From the NCBI RefSeq assembly GCF_002498065.1, contig NZ_DAFZ01000016.1, forward strand, positions 1 through 6,291: a stretch of DNA of 6,291 bases. The letters run 5' to 3'. A model generated the notes under the pieces. That model searched no databases. It saw only the letters and a program-made list of their open reading frames with translations, and was not told the DNA's origin. Both the position numbers and the translations under genes were made by a program. This document shows positions 1 to 5,541 of this stretch, one piece after another. Source of the stretch: Methanoculleus sp. UBA208. Its GTDB lineage: Archaea; Halobacteriota; Methanomicrobia; Methanomicrobiales; Methanoculleaceae. The first letter of the stretch is position 1, and each line of letters opens with the position of its first letter.

Positions 1-1039
1 CGGTGAAGACGACCGGGAGCGCACCCATGTCGCAGGCGCCCTGAACGTTGTTCTGGCCACGGAGCGCGTTCACGCCGCCGCCGGCCTTGCCGAGGTTGCC
101 GAGCAGCATCTGGATGTTTGCCACCGACTTGACGTTGTCGACGCCGACGGTGTGCTGGGTGATGCCCATCGAGTAGAGGATCGCGCCGGGCTTCGCAGTG
201 CCGAGCCACTCGGCGGCGGTCTTGAGGCTCTCGACCGGGATACCGGAGATCTTCGAGACGTTCTCAAGGCTGTAGGCGTCCTTCATGACGACTTCCTTGA
301 GTTTCTCGTAGTCCTTCGTGCGGTTCTCGATGAACTCCCTGTCCTCCCAGCCGTTCTTGATGATCTCCTGCATCAGGCCGTTGAGGATAGCAACATCGGA
401 GCCGGAGACGAACGGCATGTAGAGGTCGGCCTGCTTGGCGGTCGCGGTGTAGCGCGGGTCGGCGTAGATGACCTTCGCGCCGTTCTGCTTGGCCTGCACG
501 ACCTTGCGCCCGATGAGCGGGTGCTGCTCGAATGTGTTGGACCCGAGGATGAAGACGCACTTCGACTCGGCGATATCGAGAATGGAGTTGGTCATCGCAC
601 CGGAGCCGAACGCCGCCGCAAGACCGGCGACGGTGGACGCGTGGCAGAGCCGGGCGCAGTGGTCGATGTGGCGGGACTTCATGACGCCGCGGGCGAACTT
701 CATCAGCAGGTAGTTCTCTTCGTTCGAGACTCTGGCGGATGAAAGTGCCGCGAACTCGTCGGGCTTGTAAGACTTGAACTTCTGTGCGATCAGGTCATAC
801 GCTTCGTCCCAGGTCGCCTCGACGAACTTGCCGTCCTTCTTGATGAGCGGCTTTGTCAGGCGGTCCGGGCTGTTCACGAACTCGTGAGCGTAGGTCCCCT
901 TGGGGCAGACCTTTCCCTCGTTCACGGGTGAGCGGCGGTACGGTGCTGTTCCAACAACTTTGCCGTCCTGGACGACGAGGTTGAAACTGCATCCCGTACC
1001 GCAGTAGGGACATGTTGTGGCTACATACTTCAACGTCAT
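1..1039 (-). CDS. fdhA: Formate dehydrogenase catalytic (alpha) subunit, N-terminal half, cut by window edge
   Basis: This is the molybdopterin subunit that oxidises formate to CO2, normally working in the cytoplasm with the iron-sulfur/flavin subunit FdhB to pass electrons to F420 or to the heterodisulfide reductase complex. The reading frame is open from ATG at 1039 to the window edge, giving about 346 residues; the family is usually near 680-700, so about half is present. The N-terminal [4Fe-4S] motif CPYCGTGC has Cys10, Cys13 and Cys17, with Cys45 in VCPKG; Lys47 matches the electron-relay lysine. In HCARLCHAS, Cys132 (codon 644-646, TGC) sits where E. coli FdhF has selenocysteine 140, followed by the conserved His133, so this is a cysteine-type enzyme. 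The start is supported by AGAGGT at 1049-1054, nine bases upstream. fdhB would be expected beyond the left edge but cannot be seen. A related molybdopterin oxidoreductase is the only real alternative. Confidence 0.95.
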   Translation of the reverse strand, partial: MTLKYVATTCPYCGTGCSFNLVVQDGKVVGTAPYRRSPVNEGKVCPKGTYAHEFVNSPDRLTKPLIKKDGKFVEATWDEAYDLIAQKFKSYKPDEFAALSSARVSNEENYLLMKFARGVMKSRHIDHCARLCHASTVAGLAAAFGSGAMTNSILDIAESKCVFILGSNTFEQHPLIGRKVVQAKQNGAKVIYADPRYTATAKQADLYMPFVSGSDVAILNGLMQEIIKNGWEDREFIENRTKDYEKLKEVVMKDAYSLENVSKISGIPVESLKTAAEWLGTAKPGAILYSMGITQHTVGVDNVKSVANIQMLLGNLGKAGGGVNALRGQNNVQGACDMGALPVVFT

Positions 1040-1048
1040 GTTTTTATG

Positions 1049-1097
1049 ACCTCTATGGCAAACCGAGTATCAGGTGTTAAGTTACTTAAATTATACC
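1049..1097 (-). promoter_or_regulatory. fdhA promoter: TATA-like box and ribosome binding site
   Basis: Reading the minus strand, TATAATTTAAG lies at 1095-1085, about 50 bases upstream of the fdhA ATG. An archaeal start site some 25 bases downstream would fall near 1065-1070 and leave a short leader. That leader carries AGAGGT (1054-1049), a good match to the archaeal Shine-Dalgarno sequence at nine-base spacing. The transcription start is inferred. Confidence 0.55.
1077..1089. promoter_or_regulatory. Perfect inverted repeat overlapping the fdhA TATA box
   Basis: TTAAGT and ACTTAA are perfect inverted copies around one central T. The repeat touches the downstream edge of the TATA-like box and lies just before the inferred transcription start, a typical position for a repressor site. 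It is AT-rich, so some symmetry could be chance. Confidence 0.35.
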
Positions 1098-1107
1098 GGT
1101 TAACCGG
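1096..1107. promoter_or_regulatory. Perfect 12-bp palindrome upstream of the fdhA TATA box
   Basis: CCGGTTAACCGG reads identically on both strands. It lies directly upstream of the TATA-like box of fdhA, where archaeal activators and the TFB recognition element sit. It is a candidate operator; no bound protein can be named from the sequence. Confidence 0.4.
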
Positions 1108-1120
1108 ATCCACCCTTTCT

Positions 1121-1145
1121 TTCGCCGGCGATATTGGCTGGCGAA
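1121..1145. repeat. Short inverted repeat between fdhA and the leader RNA
   Basis: TTCGCC (1121-1126) and GGCGAA (1140-1145) are perfect inverted copies separated by 13 bases. This lies upstream of both divergent transcription units, so it could be a regulator site or a chance match. From here to about 1220 I see nothing else that I can assign. Confidence 0.2.
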
Positions 1146-1224
1146 TAACAATCCTAATCTGTCCTTTGGGTTTTTGCGTGAGTGTAAATCATCAGAACGC
1201 AGGCCCCGATACCGCTGGAGGCCA

Positions 1225-1233
1225 GACATAAGT
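1225..1233 (+). promoter_or_regulatory. TATA-like box for the leader RNA and zinc-ribbon/HTH gene
   Basis: GACATAAGT matches a TATA-like pattern and sits in otherwise GC-rich sequence. A start site about 25 bases downstream would fall near 1253-1258, making a leader of about 200 bases before the GTG at 1461. A similar CACATAAG lies upstream of the partial gene at 6190. The call rests on pattern only. Confidence 0.35.
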
Positions 1234-1254
1234 ATTGAACCGATACGCGGGAGG

Positions 1255-1460
1255 GGGCTTCTTCAGTCGCTCAGGACCCAGGATGGTTACCTCGGACCGA
1301 AGTGAAAACGGTGAGGCCGGCAGGAAAACGTGCGCTCCCCGGGGCACTCCCCTGTGGGTTGGAACGGCCTCTGTGCCGTCCGTTCCCATTCGAGGGGAGA
1401 TGTTATTATCGGTGGAAACCTACACCTCCCGCATAGTTGCACAGGGAGAGAATTGCCATC
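1255..1460 (+). ncRNA. Candidate structured 5' leader RNA, possible translational switch
   Basis: This stretch has no convincing protein-coding content but is dense in possible stems. 1290-1299 pairs with 1309-1316 (CCTC and ACCG with CGGT and GAGG, with a two-base bulge). GTGC at 1330-1333 pairs with GCAC at 1344-1347. CTCCCC at 1347-1352 pairs with GGGGAG at 1394-1399 and encloses GGAACGG (1361-1367) with CCGTTCC (1380-1386). GGTG at 1411-1414 pairs with CACC at 1423-1426. CTCCC at 1426-1430 pairs with GGGAG at 1444-1448, which is the Shine-Dalgarno sequence of the next gene. Because GGGGAG at 1394-1399 could pair with either CTCCC copy, two exclusive folds are possible. I recognise no known RNA family here. 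It might instead be an independent RNA, or an end of a mobile element. Confidence 0.4.
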
Positions 1461-2060
1461 GTGAAGAAGACACTCATTGTTCCGCCGATGCTCGTCGACC
1501 TGGTGGCGAACGCCCTGGCGTCGATGGACGGCGTGAAGTTCACCGAACTCGATGCCTGCCCTTCGTGCGGCGGTCCGGTGACCGGGCACGACCTGCGGGA
1601 GAAACGGTTTGCCGTCGTGCTCCAGAACGGAGAGGAGCGTACGATCCGGGTCTACGTGAAGCGTTTCTACTGCCAGCGGTGCGGCACTCTCTGCTACGCA
1701 GACGCACCGTTCTACCCCGACACCCGCCTGGCGTCGCCCATCGTCGACCTCTGCCTCGTTCTCGCGCAGCAGATGCCGTTCAACCAGGTGGCACAACACC
1801 TCCGGGCGATGGGAATCGTCGTCGATCGTGGGACTATACGGAATTACGCCTCCCGCGACTTCGGCACGATTCCGGCAACCGAACTCTTCGGTTTCCTTCT
1901 ACCGCTCTCCCTGCTGAACCTCGCCACCTTCGCCCTCGACCGTGAGCGCCGTCCCATCACGGGGGCAGAAGCGCTCGTCGCCTCCGGTTTCCCAACCGCA
2001 GGCCGGGCAGCGCTTCACGGCGGGAGGTCTCCCGAAGAGCGGGATCAGCGGGATGAATAG
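1461..2060 (+). CDS. Transposase-like zinc-ribbon and helix-turn-helix protein without a catalytic domain
   Basis: The product has 199 residues from GTG at 1461, chosen because GGGAGAG (1444-1450) lies ten bases upstream; a TTG at 1437 in the same frame has no such site. Residues 33-36 (CPSC) and 71-74 (CQRC) form a CxxC pair of pairs with a strand-rich insert, as in zinc ribbons. Residues 105-130 (from MPFNQVAQHL to GTIRNYA) look like the helix-turn-helix seen after the zinc ribbon in archaeal and bacterial transposases. No DDE or other nuclease motif follows. The last 66 residues are poorly conserved-looking, and the final 54 codons lie opposite another gene, so the protein may be a truncated transposase or a domesticated DNA-binding protein. 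DNA binding is inferred; a specific function is unknown. No terminal inverted repeats of an insertion sequence were seen. Confidence 0.7.
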   Translation: MKKTLIVPPMLVDLVANALASMDGVKFTELDACPSCGGPVTGHDLREKRFAVVLQNGEERTIRVYVKRFYCQRCGTLCYADAPFYPDTRLASPIVDLCLVLAQQMPFNQVAQHLRAMGIVVDRGTIRNYASRDFGTIPATELFGFLLPLSLLNLATFALDRERRPITGAEALVASGFPTAGRAALHGGRSPEERDQRDE

Positions 2061-2159
2061 GAAGAGAAAGAAGAACGGAAAGCCGAGCGCCAGCGATACG
2101 GCCGTGACGGCGACCGATACCGCCAGCAGAAGAAGGGTCAGTTTCCATCGGCTTGCCGT
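1899..2159 (-). CDS. Small membrane protein with C-terminal zinc ribbon; non-standard start
   Basis: An open frame of 86 codons ends at TAG 1901-1899. Residues 7-43 are strongly hydrophobic (one long or two short membrane segments). They are followed by a zinc ribbon: CPAC (Cys51, Cys54) and FCPRDGTAL (Cys65 and Asp68). The Cys-Cys-Cys-Asp ligand set is a common variant of the FCPxCG ribbon. Such a pattern is unlikely by chance, so I take the frame as real. There is no ATG, GTG or TTG ahead of the hydrophobic part. GGAGGTG at 2171-2165 is an excellent Shine-Dalgarno sequence five bases before ACG at 2159, the start given here; CTG at 2141 overlapping the mfnF stop is the alternative. An ATG-to-ACG change or a sequence error would explain it. 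It follows mfnF and probably shares its mRNA. Function is unknown. Confidence 0.6.
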   Translation of the reverse strand, partial: TASRWKLTLLLLAVSVAVTAVSLALGFPFFFLFLFIPLIPLFGRPPAVKRCPACGWETGGDERFCPRDGTALTVEGEGGEVQQGER

Positions 2160-3064
2160 AGCGCCACCTCCCTGACCGCATACGCCGGCAGTGCATCCGC
2201 AACCTCCCCGATCTCGCCGTAAAGCGTGACGCCGCCGAGTTCACGGGCAAACAGGTCCGCGCCAATCCCGGCCGCGATCACACGTCCGGCACCGCTCCGG
2301 GAGAGTGCGCGCTCCACTGCGCGGGCGATCAGCGTTCGCTGGACTTCCCAGAACTGCCGGGCAACCTCCAGGGCCCCGTCTCTCCCGATCTCGTCGAGAT
2401 CGGCGCAGACAACCCGGGCAAGCCTCCGAAGCGCAGCATCAACGGTCTTCTCGCCGTTATCAGGCGCCGGACAGGCGTAGTCCGCAGGAGCGATGTGGCC
2501 GAGCACGAGGTGCGCGTCGGCGCTTGCGGCGAAGTACTCGGTGCTCACCGGGGTCACTATCCCGTCGAGCGTCACCGAAGATACCAGTGTCGCGATGTTC
2601 GTCCGGAGCATGCCGGTGTAGACGAGGTACTGCTTCTGCAGCCGCCTGGTGTCGGTCAGCCCTTTGAGGTCCTCGAAGCAGTTTAAGGGGATGATGTCGG
2701 CGGTGGTGCTCCCCACGTCGACGAGGACCGCATCGGCGTATTCCCGGCGCAGGTAGTCTGCCGATGCCAGCCAGTTCGCGGCGGCAAGTTCCGGGACCGG
2801 CCGGGTATGGAACGCCGCGTCGGTCCCGTAGAAGACGGCGTCGGGGATGACACCCCGGACGGCCCCGACAATCCACCGGATCCCTTCCATCTTGTTCGCA
2901 AAGCAGTCCGCCAGTTCTCCGCTCATCACCACGGCAGCAGGCCCGGCATACGGTTTAAGGAGATCGGCGAGCGGTGCGCCCTGCCAGAGCGGGCAGTAAT
3001 GGATATGCACGCCGGCGTCGTCAACGACCTTGAGGTTCGCACCGCCGATATCGATGCCGATCAT
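2138..3064 (-). CDS. mfnF: Methanofuran biosynthesis protein MfnF (hydantoinase/actin-like ATPase fold)
   Basis: In Methanocaldococcus jannaschii the MfnF family joins gamma-glutamyltyramine to the activated aminomethylfuran, making the ether-linked core of methanofuran, the CO2-accepting cofactor of methanogenesis. Older annotations call the family a tetrahydromethanopterin-linked C1 transfer pathway protein. The 308-residue product has the three blocks of the actin/hydantoinase-like fold: the N-terminal phosphate loop MIGIDIGGANLK (1-12), a second phosphate loop VLVDVGSTTADIIPL (113-127), and the glycine-containing VIAAGIGADLF near 262-272. ATG at 3064 overlaps the mfnD stop as ATGA, with GGGGAGATC about ten bases upstream inside mfnD, so translation is probably coupled. 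The neighbouring mfnD strongly supports the assignment. The frame stays open upstream for 72 more codons, but that sequence is the mfnD shadow. A small zinc-ribbon gene follows and overlaps its end. Confidence 0.9.
   Translation of the reverse strand: MIGIDIGGANLKVVDDAGVHIHYCPLWQGAPLADLLKPYAGPAAVVMSGELADCFANKMEGIRWIVGAVRGVIPDAVFYGTDAAFHTRPVPELAAANWLASADYLRREYADAVLVDVGSTTADIIPLNCFEDLKGLTDTRRLQKQYLVYTGMLRTNIATLVSSVTLDGIVTPVSTEYFAASADAHLVLGHIAPADYACPAPDNGEKTVDAALRRLARVVCADLDEIGRDGALEVARQFWEVQRTLIARAVERALSRSGAGRVIAAGIGADLFARELGGVTLYGEIGEVADALPAYAVREVALRQADGN
2164..2172 (-). promoter_or_regulatory. Strong ribosome binding site inside the end of mfnF
   Basis: The minus strand reads GGGAGGTGG here, within the last codons of mfnF. 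It is one of the best Shine-Dalgarno matches in the window and points to a start just downstream, five bases away at ACG 2159. It supports translation of the small zinc-ribbon frame, and it also encodes Arg-Glu-Val of MfnF. Confidence 0.5.
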
Positions 3065-3948
3065 AGCCGGTGGATCTCCCCGTTCTTGTCGAACCGCACC
3101 CTCCCTGAGAGGTGCACCTCCGCCGGCGCTTCGCCGTGCGACGCCGCAACAAGGATATCGGCGATCTCCTCCTCCATCACGGCTGCAATACCGACCAGAC
3201 TGGTCGTGGGTCTCGGGTTGACGTCCACCACGTAGATGCGGTCCCCAGCGACGACGTCGATCCCGGCATACCCCTGGCACCCGAGGACGTTCATCGCCCG
3301 GACGGCGACCTCGACGATCTCTTCCTCGCGGTCGGGGTGGACGGGCGTCTCGCCCCCGAAGTACCGGAACCTCCCGTCGTCCGCTACGGCGATCTCCTGC
3401 CGGTTGACGGCGAGCAGGAGCGGCGGGTTGCCCGAGTAGAACTCGCAGACGTTGCCGGTCACCCGGCTGCCCACGAGGCTCACGCTCAGCGCCTCCCCCT
3501 CAACGTATGCCTGCGCAAACTCGCCGGCGCCCGGCTCCCCGTCCGTCAGCCTGACACCCTGCGCACCGCATCCCATCACCGGCTTGACGACCTTCCTTCC
3601 CCCTCCGGCAGCGGGAGGGACGTCTATACCGTTCCGGGAGAGGATGGCTGCCGTCCGCTGTTTGTTCGCGCAGACGGCCGCATTCATGCTTCCGCACCCG
3701 ATGTTGTGGGTGAGCCCCTCAAGGATCTGCGTGTACCGGAAGAGGAGGTGATCGGGTGCGATGACCATACCTGCGTCGCACCCCGGTGCGAGTCTTTTGA
3801 TCTCGTCCTCGAAGTCGGGGCCCTCCGGGGTCACCACGTCGTAGCCGCACCTCTCAAAACTCCCGCTTATCGCGGCGAGCATGGCGGCACCCTCGGGCGC
3901 AAGCCCGGGGTCGTTGCACACGGAGTATTCAGCGAGAAAAACCATCAT
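3061..3948 (-). CDS. mfnD: Tyramine--L-glutamate ligase, ATP-grasp family (methanofuran biosynthesis)
   Basis: MfnD attaches the first glutamate to tyramine through its gamma-carboxyl, using ATP, to give gamma-glutamyltyramine, the substrate of MfnF encoded next. The product of 295 residues (294 if the second of two tandem ATGs, at 3945, is used) has ATP-grasp features. Numbered from the second ATG these are a nucleotide-binding lysine in NKQRTA (Lys95), KPVMGCGAQG (121-130) with its glycine-rich loop, the YVEGE hinge (147-151), and the metal-binding end GIDVVAGDRIYVVDVNPR (228-245) with Asp241, Asn243 and Arg245. Length and motifs fit the M. jannaschii enzyme as I know it. No Shine-Dalgarno sequence precedes either ATG, so the message may be leaderless or have a short leader. 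It is divergent from surE and heads an apparent mfnD-mfnF operon. Another ATP-grasp ligase is possible, but the neighbour argues against it. Confidence 0.9.
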   Translation of the reverse strand: MMVFLAEYSVCNDPGLAPEGAAMLAAISGSFERCGYDVVTPEGPDFEDEIKRLAPGCDAGMVIAPDHLLFRYTQILEGLTHNIGCGSMNAAVCANKQRTAAILSRNGIDVPPAAGGGRKVVKPVMGCGAQGVRLTDGEPGAGEFAQAYVEGEALSVSLVGSRVTGNVCEFYSGNPPLLLAVNRQEIAVADDGRFRYFGGETPVHPDREEEIVEVAVRAMNVLGCQGYAGIDVVAGDRIYVVDVNPRPTTSLVGIAAVMEEEIADILVAASHGEAPAEVHLSGRVRFDKNGEIHRL

Positions 3949-4029
3949 TGCAGTAGAGGTCAGCTGCAGAAGACTTGACCCTGACGATCGGGCAAGTATT
4001 TGATGCGCGGGAACCATCCCTATACAAGG
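3949..4029. promoter_or_regulatory. Divergent promoter region between mfnD and surE
   Basis: This 81-base gap must hold both promoters. AAGTATTT at 3994-4001 (AAATACTT on the other strand) is the only TATA-like element I see, and could serve either direction. It centres about 32 bases from the surE ATG and about 50 bases from the mfnD ATG. A short inverted repeat, GGTCA (3958-3962) and TGACC (3976-3980), lies on the mfnD side. Neither gene has a good Shine-Dalgarno sequence. Confidence 0.4.
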
Positions 4030-4821
4030 ATGAAACCGAAGATTCTGCTCACCAACGATGATGGGATCACGTCCGCGGGACTCTGGGCGGCATACGATGC
4101 GCTCGCACCGATAGCCGACGTCACCGTGGTCGCGCCAGCCACCCAGCAGAGCGCTGTAGGGCGATCGATCTCCATCTTTGAGCCTATCCGTGCGAACCGG
4201 GTGACGATGAACGGGGTGCCCGCCTACTCGGTCGGCGGGAAACCGACCGACTCCGTAATCATCGGGCTGTTCGCGCTGCGCCTGAACCCGGACCTCGTGG
4301 TCAGCGGCATCAACATCGGTGAGAACCTCTCTTACGAGTCCATCATGACTTCGGGCACCGTCGGGGCCGCGCTCGAGGCGTCAAACCAGGGAGTGCCGTC
4401 CCTTGCCTTCTCGCTCCAGGTGGAGGACCAGGGCGACAAGTTCGACGATCCCTCGAGGATCACGGACCGGTTCTCCGACGCAAAGCGGGTGGTCCGCGAA
4501 GTCTGCGAGAGGGTTCTTGCAACCGGGTTCCCGGAGAACGCTCACGTCATCAACGTGAATATTCCCACACCGGTGCGCGGCGGCTACGAGATCACCCGCC
4601 TTGCCGAGAAACTCTTCCACACCGGGGTCGAGGAGCGCCTCGACCCCCGCGGGCGCCCTTACTACTGGATCGACGGGCCCCTGTACGAGGACGCGGAGGA
4701 GGGGACCGACGTGCATGCGGTGCAGAGGGGCAACGTCTCCATCACGCCGATCACGCTCGACTGCACGGCGTCTGGTGCCGGGGATGAACTCAGGGGCATC
4801 TTCGACGGCATGGATATCTGA
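4030..4821 (+). CDS. surE: 5'/3'-nucleotidase SurE
   Basis: SurE is a metal-dependent phosphatase that removes phosphate from nucleoside monophosphates, acting in the cytoplasm. The 263-residue product fits archaeal SurE lengths. The signature NDDGITSAG is at residues 9-17, and Asp10 and Asp11 are metal ligands. Ser41 in QQSAVGRSIS and Asn95 in SGINIGENL complete the usual metal site; GTVGAALEA (109-117) is the conserved glycine-rich segment. The ATG at 4030 gives the family's usual MKPKILLTNDDG beginning; an in-frame ATG at 4003 would add nine residues. AGG directly abuts the ATG, too close to act as a ribosome site, so a leaderless message from the TATA-like box at 3994-4001 is likely. It is followed after 21 bases by rpiA, probably as one operon. 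Confidence 0.95.
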   Translation: MKPKILLTNDDGITSAGLWAAYDALAPIADVTVVAPATQQSAVGRSISIFEPIRANRVTMNGVPAYSVGGKPTDSVIIGLFALRLNPDLVVSGINIGENLSYESIMTSGTVGAALEASNQGVPSLAFSLQVEDQGDKFDDPSRITDRFSDAKRVVREVCERVLATGFPENAHVINVNIPTPVRGGYEITRLAEKLFHTGVEERLDPRGRPYYWIDGPLYEDAEEGTDVHAVQRGNVSITPITLDCTASGAGDELRGIFDGMDI

Positions 4822-4842
4822 ACGGAAGGAGAAGAGTACGTC

Positions 4843-5541
4843 ATGAATGCAGCAGAGCAGGCAGCATCGAAGCGCAACGCAGGCTACCTGGCGGCCGGAG
4901 AGGTCGAGGACGGGATGGTCGTCGGTCTCGGCACCGGGTCGACCGTCTTTTTTGCGATGGAGCGGCTTGGCGAGCGGATAGCAAAGGACCGGCTCTCCAT
5001 CGCCGGCGTCCCGACATCCTACCAGGCGGCCATCCGGGCACGCCGGTACGGTATCGGGCTCACGAGCCTCGACGAGCATCCCGAGCTCGATATCGCCATC
5101 GACGGAGCCGACCAGGTCGATCCGGCGCTCCGCCTGATCAAGGGGCGCGGAGCAGCGCTTCTGCGGGAGAAGTGCGTCTGCGACGCGGCCAAAAAAGTGC
5201 TCATCGTCGTCGACCCGACAAAGATGGTCGAGACCTTAGACGCGCCTGTGCCGGTCGAAGTGCTCCCGTTCGCCCTTGCACCAGTCTCCCGGCGGCTTGC
5301 AGCGCTCGGTGCCGATCCGGTTCTCCGGGAGGGCGTGAAGAAAGACGGCCCGGTCGTCACCGATAACGGCAACTTCATCCTCGACTGTGACTTCGGGGCG
5401 ATCGCGGACCCCGGACGCCTGGAAGCAGAGATCGCTTCAATACCCGGTGCGCTGGAGTGCGGCCTGTTCTCGACCTACGCAGAAAAGATAACGGTTATTG
5501 TCGGTGAGGAGAAGGGTTGCAGCGTCGTATCACTGCAGTGA
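4843..5541 (+). CDS. rpiA: Ribose-5-phosphate isomerase A
   Basis: RpiA interconverts ribulose 5-phosphate and ribose 5-phosphate, supplying ribose for nucleotide and cofactor synthesis in the cytoplasm. The 232-residue length is normal for the family. Seen motifs are GLGTGST (28-34), which binds the phosphate, IDGADQVDP (86-94) with catalytic Asp87 and Asp90, KGRGAALLREK (100-110) with Lys100 and the general base Glu109, and KKDGPVVTDNGNFILD near the C-terminus. Two family positions differ: Gln91 where E. coli has Glu in DGADE, and Arg102 in the usual KGGGAA loop. The ATG at 4843 follows GGAAGGAG (4824-4831) by 11 bases. The gene lies 21 bases after surE on the same strand. Its stop overlaps the end of the opposite-strand regulator by 12 bases. 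Confidence 0.95.
   Translation: MNAAEQAASKRNAGYLAAGEVEDGMVVGLGTGSTVFFAMERLGERIAKDRLSIAGVPTSYQAAIRARRYGIGLTSLDEHPELDIAIDGADQVDPALRLIKGRGAALLREKCVCDAAKKVLIVVDPTKMVETLDAPVPVEVLPFALAPVSRRLAALGADPVLREGVKKDGPVVTDNGNFILDCDFGAIADPGRLEAEIASIPGALECGLFSTYAEKITVIVGEEKGCSVVSLQ

Noticed and set aside
152..742. Open frame of 196 codons on the plus strand
   Set aside because: It lies antisense to fdhA, whose cluster and active-site motifs are clear; long opposite frames are expected in GC-rich coding DNA.
1287..1799. Open frame of 170 codons on the minus strand
   Set aside because: Antisense shadow of the zinc-ribbon/HTH gene and its leader, with no recognisable motif.
1235..1945. Open frame of 236 codons on the plus strand
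   Set aside because: It runs through the leader and then in another frame of the zinc-ribbon/HTH gene; it is Arg/Pro-rich with no domain, and no ribosome site supports it.
1461..2060. Calling the zinc-ribbon/HTH gene an active transposase
   Set aside because: Only the DNA-binding front part is recognisable and no catalytic residues can be identified in its short remaining tail.
1957..2265. Open frame of 102 codons on the minus strand with several ATG codons
   Set aside because: It is Arg-rich and lacks motifs, while the neighbouring frame on the same strand encodes the hydrophobic segment and zinc ribbon.
3112..3978. Open frame of 288 codons on the plus strand
   Set aside because: Antisense to mfnD, which has complete ATP-grasp motifs; the opposite product shows no family features.
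4381..5079. Open frame of 232 codons on the minus strand
   Set aside because: It lies antisense across the surE-rpiA junction, both well-supported genes, and has no motif.
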